Below, piece after piece: positions 56,415-64,000 of a DNA stretch of 64,000 bases. This stretch comes from Spiroplasma sp. TIUS-1 (lineage in GTDB: Bacteria > Bacillota_I > Bacilli_A > Mycoplasmatales > Mycoplasmataceae). The first letter of the stretch is position 1, and each line of letters begins with the position of its first letter. Both the position numbers and the translations under genes were made by a program. The stretch covers positions 62,001 through 126,000 of the forward strand of contig NZ_CP048387.1 of assembly GCF_010365785.1 (NCBI RefSeq). The letters run 5' to 3'. The notes below the pieces were generated by a model. It was not told where the DNA came from. It saw nothing but the letters and a program-made list of their open reading frames with translations, and ran no database searches.

Positions 56415-57592
56415 TGATTTTAGTTGTTAATCCAGGTAGTAGTTCAATTAAATTTAAATTGTTCAATGAAGCTTTTGAAGTGTTAGTCGAAGGTCTGGCT
56501 GAAAGAATAGGAATTGATGGTGCTTTAACATTAATTACTAATGAAAAAAAACATAAGTTCAATACTGAATTTCCAGATCATTTGGCAGCAGCCGAAACTA
56601 TTATAGAAAAATTAAGAGAATTAAATATTGTAAAAAATCAGAACGAAATAAAATCAATAGGATTGCGTGTTGTACACGGTGGCGATAAAATTTTTGAACC
56701 AGTAATTATTGATTCTAGAATTAAGAAAATTATTGAAATTAATTCAAAATTAGCACCATTACATAATCCACCAGCACTTGTTACAATTGAAGCATTTGAA
56801 AAAACTTTATCTCATGCAAAATTAGTAGCTTGTTTTGATACTGCATTCCATCAATCAATTAAACCTGAAAAATTTCTTTATCCAGTTCCTTACGAATGAT
56901 ATGAAAAAAACAGTGTTAGAAGATATGGTATGCATGGAATAAGTTATGCATATATTGTCAAAAAGTTTAGAGAAGTCAAACAACTAAAAAATAATGATTT
57001 TAATTTAATAATTGCTCACTTAGGTAACGGTGCAAGTATAACATCAATTAAAAATGGTAAGTCATTTAACACTTCAATGGGACTAACTCCATTGGATGGA
57101 CTAATGATGGGTACACGTAGTGGTGAAATTGATCCGTCAATTATAGAATACATTTCAAAAGACTCAAATATGGATGTTATCGAAGTAACTTCGATATTAA
57201 ATAAGGATTCTGGATTAAAGGGTATTTCAGGAATTTCAAGTGACATGAGAGATATAACATCTGTAATGAATGAAAATACTCGTGCTAAATTAGCTGTGGA
57301 TATGTATTGTCAAAGAGTTGCCGACTTTGTTATTAAGTATTTAAATCAGCTTGAAGGTAAAATAGATGGACTTATTTTCACTGCAGGAATTGGTGAGAAT
57401 TCATTTATTATTCGAGAGGAGATTATTAAAAAATTACCTATGCTTAATATTGAACTTGATTCTAAATCTAATATTGAACAATATGATGAGTGTTTAAAAA
57501 TTTCTACAAACAAATCTCAATATGAAGTTTTTAAAATAAGAACTAATGAAGAATTAATGATCTGCAAAGACGTAATTAAATTAACAAAATAA
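56414..57592 (+). CDS. ackA: acetate kinase
   Basis: 392 residues. Makes ATP and acetate from acetyl phosphate. ILVVNPGSSSIKFKLF at the start, RVVHGGDKIF, CFDTAFHQS near residue 140, GMHGISYAYI, HLGNGASI near 200, and GIGENSFIIRE near 325. Translationally coupled to pta. One TGA at 56897 is read as Trp. Confidence 0.97.
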
Positions 57593-57593
57593 A

Positions 57594-57620
57594 AAAATGA
57601 TACAGCTGTATCATTTTTTT
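57594..57620. terminator. bidirectional terminator between ackA and nox
   Basis: Near-perfect palindrome AAATGATACAG/CTGTATCATTT (57596-57617) flanked by A and T runs, ending both convergent operons. Confidence 0.85.
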
Positions 57621-57625
57621 CTCAA

Positions 57626-58984
57626 TTATTTTTTAAAGTAATTTAGTCCCAATACCTCAAGACCTGGTAAAGTGATGAAATTATATGGCTTATTAAAGTG
57701 GGGTAAAAAGAATATATCAACTAATGGTAATTCATCAATTGTTAGTTGTTTTTGAATAGCAAGTGCAAACATATACATAACTTCAGTATGATTATTTTGG
57801 CCTCCAACTTGTGCTCCAATTATTCTTCTAGTTTTTTTATCTCAAACAATTTTTATGAATACATCTTTATAGGTAGACATAAATTCGGGTCTATCTGAAT
57901 CTGTAAACATTATACATTCATAATCAATATCATGTAATTTAGCTGAGGCTTCACTTGTTCCAACTGATGCCAATTTTCAACCAAATACCTCAATACCATT
58001 TGCACCAGCAAAACCGGGTGATTTAAGTGTATTACCTTTAACAATATTTAAAGCAGCAACTATTCCTGTTCTAACTGCCGTTGTGGCTAAAGCAATTTGA
58101 TGTGATGTTTTTGTACTTGCATCATAAACAGAAGAGCAATCACCAATTGCATAAATATCTTTATTTGATGACTGAGCAAATAAGTTTGTTTTAATTGCTC
58201 CACGTTGATCAAGATCACAAATACCATTTAGTAATTCAGTTTGTGGTTTAACACCAACACTAAATACTACATAATCTGTTGCAATTTCACCACCGTCAGT
58301 AATTACGTGTGTTAATTTACCATCCTTACCTTTGAATTCAAGAACTTTTTGATTAAGTTTAATATTAACTTTATTTTTTTTCATTTCCGCTTCAACCAAG
58401 CTTGTAAATTCACTATCGTAATAAAGTGGCATGATTCTATCTGCAAAATCAACAAGAGTTACTTCTTTACCTGAATGCACAAATGCGTCAACTAATTCAA
58501 CTCCAATATATCCAGCACCAATTACTGCTACTTTTTTTATTTTTTTATCTTCATTAGCTTTCTTAATTTTTTGAGCATGATGATAGTTTTTACATATTTG
58601 AACACCATCTAAATCAATACCAGGAATAGGGGGTGTAATAGGTCATGTTCCAGTTGCAACAATTAACTTATCATACCCGTCTTCAAAGACTTCTCCAGTG
58701 TCAATGTTTTCAACACTAATAGTTTTTTTGTTAGCGTTTATACCAACTCATTTATGTTTCATTTTAACGTTAATATTTTCAGCTTTTAAAATTTCAGGTG
58801 AAGCATAAAATAAACCTTTAGGATCTTTTACTTCTCCCTTAACTCATAATGCAATACCACAACCCAAGAATGAAATATTATCATTAGAATCATATGTTGT
58901 TATTTCCATATTAGGATCTAACCTTCTTAAGGTTCTTACTGCTGTTGTTCCAGCATGATTTGTACCGATTACTATTGTTTTCAT
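57626..58984 (-). CDS. nox: NADH oxidase (water-forming type)
   Basis: 452 residues. FAD- and NAD-dependent oxidase that regenerates NAD+ for glycolysis and PDH. The N-terminal FAD motif IGTNHAGTTAV, the redox-active Cys42 in FLGCGIALW, NAD-binding VIGAGYIGVEL near residue 155 and YAIGDCSSV near 275 match the Nox/CoADR family. The start codon complement is at 58982-58984, with GGGAG upstream. TGA codons are read as Trp. Confidence 0.94.
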
Positions 58985-59150
58985 ATTAGATTTTCTCCCT
59001 ATCTTTATTTTAAACTTTTTAAGATAATTTTTTTATTTTATTGAAATATTTAAAAAAATTTACTAACAAAATTATTAATATGAATATATTTTTTTATTCA
59101 TTATTAAATAAAATTATCAATTTTAAATAAAATTATATAAAATAATTTAA

Positions 59151-59177
59151 GATATTAATTTCTAAGAAATCAATATC
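59151..59177. repeat. 27-bp near-perfect palindrome between nox and the tRNA cluster
   Basis: GATATTAATTTCT (59151-59163), one central base, AGAAATCAATATC (59165-59177): 12 of 13 positions pair. It lies between the divergent nox promoter and the tRNA promoter without a T tail, so it looks more like a protein-binding site than a terminator. The rest of 58985-59220 is A/T-rich with nothing else I can support. Confidence 0.5.
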
Positions 59178-59225
59178 GCACATAACTAAAATATGTTATT
59201 ATTTTAGAGTAAGTTTTATTACACA

Positions 59226-59231
59226 TATAAC
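59226..59231 (+). promoter_or_regulatory. -10 of the tRNA cluster
   Basis: TATAAC six bases before tRNA-Asn at 59238, so the transcript may begin at the mature tRNA 5' end. Confidence 0.5.
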
Positions 59232-59237
59232 ATACAC

Positions 59238-59312
59238 GGCTTTTTAGCTCAGTGGTAGAGCAACCGGCTGTTAACCGGTTGGTCGCAGGTTCAAATCCTG
59301 CAAAAGCCGCCA
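59238..59312 (+). tRNA. tRNA-Asn (GTT)
   Basis: 75 nt with acceptor GGCTTTT/AAAAGCC, D-loop AGTGGTAGA, anticodon GTT in the CCGG stem, T-arm GTTCAAATC and encoded CCA. First of four closely spaced tRNA genes. Confidence 0.95.
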
Positions 59313-59315
59313 ATT

Positions 59316-59391
59316 GGCCAGTTGGTGAAGTGGTTAACACACACGGTTTTCATCCGTGCATTCACGGGTTCAAACCCCGTACTGGCTACCA
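59316..59391 (+). tRNA. tRNA-Glu (TTC)
   Basis: 76 nt; acceptor GGCCAGT/ACTGGCT with one G-U pair, anticodon TTC in a CACGG stem, T-arm GTTCAAACC, encoded CCA. Starts 3 nt after tRNA-Asn. Confidence 0.95.
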
Positions 59392-59396
59392 TAAAT

Positions 59397-59472
59397 GGAG
59401 CAATAGCTCAGTTGGGAGAGCGCCTGCCTTACAAGCAGGTGGTCGGGGGTTCAAGTCCCTCTTGCTCCACCA
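59397..59472 (+). tRNA. tRNA-Val (TAC)
   Basis: 76 nt; acceptor GGAGCAA/TTGCTCC, anticodon TAC in a CCTGC stem, T-arm GTTCAAGTC, encoded CCA. Confidence 0.95.
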
Positions 59473-59477
59473 TTTAT

Positions 59478-59552
59478 GCTGATGTGGCTCAACGGTAGAG
59501 CAACTGACTTGTAATCAGTAGGTTGTAGGTTCGATTCCTATCATCAGCACCA
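59478..59552 (+). tRNA. tRNA-Thr (TGT)
   Basis: 75 nt; acceptor GCTGATG/CATCAGC, anticodon TGT in an ACTGA stem, T-arm GTTCGATTC, encoded CCA. Last of the four-gene cluster. Confidence 0.95.
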
Positions 59553-59569
59553 TTGAAAATGAAAAATAC

Positions 59570-59594
59570 AAGACAATGTAAATTGTCTTTTTTT
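59570..59594 (+). terminator. terminator of the tRNA cluster
   Basis: AGACAAT (59571-59577) pairs with ATTGTCT (59582-59588), loop GTAA, followed by TTTTTT. Confidence 0.85.
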
Positions 59595-59605
59595 ATTTAA
59601 AAAAA

Positions 59606-59639
59606 TTGATTGCTTTTTTTTTTTTTTTGTTAAGATACT
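59606..59639 (+). promoter_or_regulatory. putative phase-variable promoter (T15) of the 59656 gene
   Basis: -35-like TTGATT (59606-59611), GC, T15 (59614-59628), then GTTAAGATACTAC with candidate -10 TAAGAT (59631-59636) or GATACT (59634-59639). The spacer of 19-22 bp contains the whole tract. AAGGT at 59646 is the ribosome site for the ATG at 59656. Confidence 0.6.
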
Positions 59640-59655
59640 ACCAAAAAGGTATGGA

Positions 59656-60435
59656 ATGAACATAAAATTAGTTTTCAATAATAGGGTATTAAGCTATATT
59701 AGAAGTGTGATTTATCCTTTAATGGAAAGTTATGGTCTAAAGCCAGGTGACGAACCATCTATAGAATTATTGAGTAATCCAAAATTTAAAAATACAGTAT
59801 TGAAACTTATGAATTCAATTTTTTATGATTCTCTCAATTATTCTCTAGGAAAAGAAGTTGACGGTAAAAAACTTACATTAGAAAAATACATTTTAAAATA
59901 TAAAGATTTTGATTCAGAAACAACATACAAATTAACGATTGGACTTTATGCTTGTGTTTCTTTATTTAATAGATATATTGAAAACTCAAAATTAAGAAAA
60001 TTGTACAAAAAAGATAAGACAAATACTTATAATGAACTTAAAAAAATTAAATTTAAAGATTGTGATTTTGATAATGAAATTGAGTTTGAAACATTTTGAA
60101 ATTCATATGTTTTTATGGTTGATAGATACTTAAAATTAGCTGTAAATGTTGGTGTTTTAAAACCTATTACAGTTGAACATACAGAAAAAGCAACTAATAA
60201 TCCTATGAAATATTTATTAATAATTAATGATTTTTTACAAAATGATTCTTATGGAGAAAATACGTCTAAACGTAAAAAAAATAAATTACCTAGAAAGAAT
60301 ATTAGATCAAAAAGTTATAGATATTGATCAGATAATGCAATACGATTATTGATAATAAATTACTCACCTAATACACTTTATAAATTTTATGCATATATTT
60401 TAGTCTCAGATATGAAGGAACTGTTTGATAAATAA
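59656..60435 (+). CDS. unrecognised protein between tRNA genes
   Basis: 259 residues. No signal peptide or membrane helix is evident; it is Lys/Asn-rich and probably mostly helical, with a basic segment near 210-225 (SKRKKNKLPRKNIRSKSYR) that could contact nucleic acid. I recognise no family. ATG 59656 is chosen because the ATG at 59651 is out of frame and AAGGT lies 5 nt upstream. It sits alone between tRNA-Thr and tRNA-Leu behind a T15 promoter, which suggests acquisition and switching. Two TGA codons are read as Trp. Confidence 0.75.
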
Positions 60436-60502
60436 ACAACTAAAGAAAGTAAATTTCTAACTTTATTTTTTATCCATTTTATGGTTTAATCTAATTGTTC
60501 TT

Positions 60503-60587
60503 CCGGAATTGGCGGAATTGGCAGACGCACCAGACTTAGGATCTGGCGTGGTAACACGTGGGGGTTCAAGTCCCTTATTCCGGACCA
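60503..60587 (+). tRNA. tRNA-Leu (TAG)
   Basis: 85 nt class II tRNA; acceptor CCGGAAT/ATTCCGG, anticodon TAG in a CCAGA stem, long variable arm GCGTGGTAACACGT, T-arm GTTCAAGTC, encoded CCA. Confidence 0.95.
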
Positions 60588-60596
60588 AATTGAAAC

Positions 60597-60619
60597 CAAA
60601 AGACCTTATAGGTCTTTTT
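60597..60619 (+). terminator. terminator after tRNA-Leu
   Basis: AAAGACC, TTAT loop, AGGTCTTT with eight T tail. Confidence 0.85.
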
Positions 60620-60657
60620 TTTGTTATAATTTTTTAAATATTAAAAAGGAAAAACTT

Positions 60658-61485
60658 ATGTCAGATAAAACAAAAGTAGTCTTTTCTGATCTTGACTCAA
60701 CATTACTGCGTGATGATCACAGATTTTCAGAATACACAAAAGAAATTATTAATGAATTTTGTAACAAGGGTGGAATATTTATTCCAATTTCAGCAAGAAG
60801 TATTAATAATGTAATGATGCTAGCTCGAGTTATGGGTATTTTAAAATATGATGGTTTTTTGGTTGCACATAATGGTGGACAAATTTATGACATTAAAAAT
60901 GACTTAATGATTGTTGATGAGTTTGTTTCAAAAGAAATTATTAAAGATATTTTTGAAAAAACATATGGAAAAGTTGGAAAATATAAAATTCATTTCTTTG
61001 CAGATAAAGTAACTTATAGTTATGGAAAAGCAAAAAATACTGAATACTGAGCTAATGTTACAAAAAAAGAATTTAAGATTATAAAAAATTTAGACGAGAT
61101 AAAAGACTCTATTTATTTAGTAACATTTATATTAAATGAAAATGCAAGTGAAATAGATGTAGAAGAAATGCACAATACTTTTAAATATGACTATACTCAA
61201 TTTCATAAATATACTAACCGTGTTTATGAGTTAACTCCAGTTACAACAAGTAAAGGTGCAGCAGTTGAAGTGGTTATGAATGAACTTAAAAAAAGAGGTT
61301 TAGATATTGAAACCTATGCATTTGGTGATGGAGCTAATGATATTACAATGTTTGAAAAAGCTGATCATCCAATAGCTATGCAAAATGCAGTAGACATTTT
61401 AAAAACTAAAGCAAAAAAAGAAACAAAAACAAATAATAATGATGGTGTTGCAACATATATTAAAGAAAATATTGTAAAATATTAA
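60658..61485 (+). CDS. HAD-superfamily Cof-type phosphatase (first)
   Basis: 275 residues. Motif I FSDLDSTLL (nucleophile Asp) near residue 10, motif II PISAR, Cof-type cap domain (about 85-190), a Lys in TTSKGAAVEVVM (motif III) and motif IV FGDGANDITMF near 222. Dephosphorylates small phosphometabolites or sugar phosphates; substrate unknown. TGA at 61048 is read as Trp. trxA follows 23 nt later. Confidence 0.9.
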
Positions 61486-61508
61486 TGAGCAAAAATTTAG
61501 GAGAAAAT

Positions 61509-61820
61509 ATGGCAGTAACAAAAGTAACAAGTATGTCACAATTTGATAAAATAATTTCTGAAAATGAAAAAGTGTTTGTAGACTTTTCAGCAGTATGATG
61601 TGGACCATGTAAAATGGTTTCACCTATAATTCATGACATTGCAGAAGAAATGAAAGATGTAAAGTTTATTGATGTTGATGTTGATGCAAATCAAGATATA
61701 GCAGAAAGATTTGCGATTATGTCTATACCAACAATGTTAGTATTTGAAAATAAAGAGCAAGTTAAATCTCATATTGGATTTGCTTCAAAAGATATGTTAT
61801 TAAACTTAATTAAAAAATAA
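61509..61820 (+). CDS. trxA: thioredoxin
   Basis: 103 residues. Dithiol WCGPC active site near residue 30; the conserved Trp is encoded by TGA, which together with its context confirms code reassignment. FIDVDVDANQDIAERF and the cis-Pro MSIPTMLVFEN complete the fold. Reduced by TrxB (gene at 10). AGGAGA ribosome site. Confidence 0.97.
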
Positions 61821-61838
61821 AAATAAGGTGGAAAAAAT

Positions 61839-62720
61839 ATGATAAAAATGATAGGATTCGATTTGGATGGTACATTACTAAATTCAAAAGGTGGAGTCAA
61901 TAAAAATACGATTGAAGCAATTCGTGCAGCTAGAAAATACAATGTAAAAATTATTATTAATACAGGTAGAAGTATTGGCCGTGTAGAAGAAATTTCAAGA
62001 TCAATTGATGGATACAAATTTGACGATTATATTGTTACTTTAAATGGGGCCAAAATCTTTAAATTTTCAGATGATAATTTAACAGAAGTTGTGTCTAAAC
62101 CTTTTTCAGAAGATCAAATTAAAGAAATATTTAAAAAAGCAAAAGATTTAAAATTAAAGATATTTGCTTATGGTGTAAGTGGTAAAAAATCATTTACAAA
62201 TAAAAAAGGCTCAATTATTGCTATTGGAATGTCAAAATACAATAAATTACCACTATCAAAATATGATGGAACAACATTGCCAACTGAATTGTTTTCAAAA
62301 ATGATAATTAGAGGTTCTTCTAAAAATATTACAACATTTAAAAAATTTCTAACTAAAAAAGAATACATTTTTACAAGTGCAAGTTATCCAAAAACAAATC
62401 CAAAAATTTTAGAAGTAACAGCACCAGGTATTGATAAGTTGTATGCTCTTAAAATGATTGCAAAAGAATTTGGAATTAAACAATCTGAAATTGCTTACTT
62501 TGGTGATGGCGAAAATGATATATCTTCATTAAAATGAGTAGGTAGTTCTTTTGCAATGGCAGAGGCTCCAGATCAAATTAAAGAAGTATCAAAATTCAGA
62601 GTTGAGCAAGGTGAAGGTATTACAGAAGCAATCTTAAAATTTGTTGAAGAACATGTTGATGAAAGCCATGCATCTAATACAATACTTTCAGACGAGGCCG
62701 CACCTGAAAGTAAAGATTAA
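61839..62720 (+). CDS. HAD-superfamily Cof-type phosphatase (second)
   Basis: 293 residues. Motif I FDLDGTLLNSKG near residue 7, NTGRS (motif II), cap domain (about 85-190), APGIDKLYALKMIA (motif III Lys) and YFGDGENDISSLKW near 225. Paralogue of the 60658 gene product. The C-terminal tail of about 30 residues is acidic and variable. AAGGTGG ribosome site. Confidence 0.9.
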
Positions 62721-62741
62721 TAAACATAAACTTAAAAATAT

Positions 62742-62768
62742 AGGAATAGTCTTTGGACTATTTTTTTA
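62742..62768 (+). terminator. Rho-independent terminator
   Basis: AATAGTC, TTTG loop, GACTATT then T run. Confidence 0.82.
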
Positions 62769-62794
62769 TATAATAAAACTAACCAAGGAATTCT

Positions 62795-64000
62795 ATGAAG
62801 AAACTGATTAGCTTATTTTCCATATTTTCAATAACGGTGCCAACAGCATTGCTATTGATTTCTTGTGGACCTATTGAAAGTAAGAATGTGATAATGTGAA
62901 TTGAGTCAAATCCAAATAGTCCATCGTTACAAGGATATATAGAAGCAGCTGAAGAATTTAATGTTGATAGAGATATAAAAGTGGAAGTTAAAAATGTTGC
63001 AAAAGGTAATATGGAACGTGAATTATTATCAAATAAATATGCTCCAAGCATTATTAATGGGTCAATGGATAGAACATTTCGAGTTCAACAAATAAGATCT
63101 GAAGAAATTATGCCAATTCAATTTGAAAAAAGTATGGCTTATGATTATTCTTTTTTAGAGTATGGCCAAGATAAAGATGGCAACCAGTTAATGGTTCCAG
63201 TGGGAAAATCATTTTCAGTCTTGTTAATTAATAAAACTTTATTAAAAGAAGTTGATGAATCATTTGATGAATCAACTCCAGATGATGAATTGATTGAATA
63301 TATTTTTGAAAATGTTGAATCGTTGATTAAATCATTAGAAAAAAAAGACAAGTCAAAATTAATGGGAATTGATGATTTGTCAGATTTAATTAATCTTCAA
63401 TTTGCAAGAAAAGAAAAGATAAATACAACAAAGCAAAATGATGATTATTTATTCAACTATTACAATGAAACATTGATTGTAAATAAAAAGGCAATTGATA
63501 CAATTGATCCTCTAATGAGTAAGTTAAATAAAATTAGAAATTCACTTGTGATGACAAGCGGTTCAACTAGACCATCAAATGATTTTAGTAAACAAAAATT
63601 ATTGATGACTACAGCATCAAGTGCAGGATTAAAATACTACAACACTTCAAAAGAAGGGTGAGATCCTAATATAGCAATAATTAATTTACCAAATAATTCT
63701 GATAACTTCATGGTTCAAAGAGGAGATGGCCTAATTGCACTAAAATCGGGGAGTAAGGAAAAACAAAATGTAGCAGAAGAGTTTGTTGTTTCTTTAATTG
63801 AGTCCAAAGATTTATGATCAACATCTGCTAGTGCAAGTGGATATATCCCTTGAACAAGTAATGAATTGTCTGGAGATTTTAAATTTGAAGATGGAGCACC
63901 AGAGCAAAAAGTGTTGGAGATAGTAAAAAGCAAGGATACAAAGCAGTTTAGTATTGAAGCAAATGAATCTTCAGGACTTTATGATCAGTTTATATTTAAT
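62795..64000 (+). CDS. solute-binding-type lipoprotein, truncated by the window end
   Basis: At least 402 residues; no stop in the window. Signal peptide with lipobox LLISC, Cys at residue 24. The mature part resembles extracellular solute-binding proteins of ABC importers: VIMWIESNPNSPSLQGYIEA at the start of the first lobe, MVPVGKSFSVLLINKTLL in the hinge, and a MTTASSAGLKYY-type segment near 270, plausibly a sugar/glycerol-3-phosphate-type receptor. The ligand cannot be assigned. Permease genes would be expected just beyond the window. AAGGAA ribosome site. Confidence 0.78.

Noticed and set aside
59252-59482. Open frame across the tRNA cluster
   Set aside because: It is an accidental reading through tRNA-Asn, -Glu and -Val sequences with no ribosome site.
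1-64000. Apparent premature stops (TGA) in almost every gene
   Set aside because: They fall at conserved Trp positions (e.g. WCGPC of thioredoxin, WMVEPE of AsnRS), so this is the mollicute TGA=Trp code, not mass pseudogenisation.
1-64000. CRISPR array, insertion sequence or prophage
   Set aside because: I saw no regularly spaced direct repeats, no transposase or integrase, and no phage structural genes. The paired terminators at 40659 and 44767 are not insertion-sequence ends.

Overview
The window is a low-GC mollicute chromosome segment that uses TGA for tryptophan. Nearly every conserved gene (trxB, rnr, asnS, pdhA, trxA and others) reads through in-frame TGA codons at conserved Trp positions, for example the thioredoxin active site at 61596-61610. 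Short lipobox signal peptides beginning MKKL, no cell-wall genes, a pdhD with an N-terminal lipoyl domain, and a tmRNA tag of the ANK...EMPAF type point to the Spiroplasma / Mesoplasma / Entomoplasma / Mycoplasma mycoides group. The species cannot be named from the sequence alone.  Layout: 1-3301 is trxB-lgt-whiA-XRE regulator. 3347-5441 is an accessory stretch with a broken acyltransferase and a spiralin-like lipoprotein. 5805-9163 holds a minus-strand rhodanese-like gene, then secG-rnr-smpB. 9184-10464 is a minus-strand PAP2 phosphatase. 10643-15317 is a four-gene ABC exporter with two ATPase/permease pairs. 15394-23432 encodes a large MOLPALP-like lipoprotein and a 1829-residue FtsX-type permease. 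23528-23940 is the tmRNA. 23975-28006 is a degenerate GGDEF/EAL-like membrane protein, mgtE and trmB. 28109-31304 is a three-gene ABC-2 transporter. 31406-36464 is deoD-tsaD-rpiR-hydrolase-asnS. 36517-40339 is a glycosyltransferase, an RDD protein and pcrA. 40376-47093 is ptsH, an inserted helicase-nuclease plus membrane-protein pair, then ptsI-crr. 47143-48983 is a CPBP protease and a pseudouridine synthase. 49131-57592 is the pyruvate-to-acetate operon lplA-pdhABCD-pta-ackA, with nox convergent to it. 59238-60587 has five tRNA genes around one unrecognised gene. 60658-64000 has two HAD phosphatases around trxA and a truncated solute-binding lipoprotein.  Metabolic logic: PtsH, PtsI and EIIA drive sugar uptake. 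Pyruvate goes through the PDH complex, lipoylated by LplA, to acetyl-CoA, and Pta and AckA convert that to acetate and ATP. Nox re-oxidises NADH.  The most notable pattern is regulatory. Five uninterrupted T tracts of 14-16 bases sit in putative promoters, while ordinary terminator T runs here are 7-8 bases. Each tract is followed by G and a -10-like element, and each lies just upstream of a surface-related, accessory or unrecognised gene (3408, 4712, 10681, 15426, 59656). I infer a family of slipped-strand, phase-variable promoters, some of which appear to drive leaderless mRNAs. The second candidate system is a SF1 helicase fused to a C-terminal PD-(D/E)XK-like nuclease, coupled to a membrane-anchored protein. 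It lies between ptsH and ptsI, is flanked by near-identical terminators, and is preceded by a perfect 11-bp inverted repeat.
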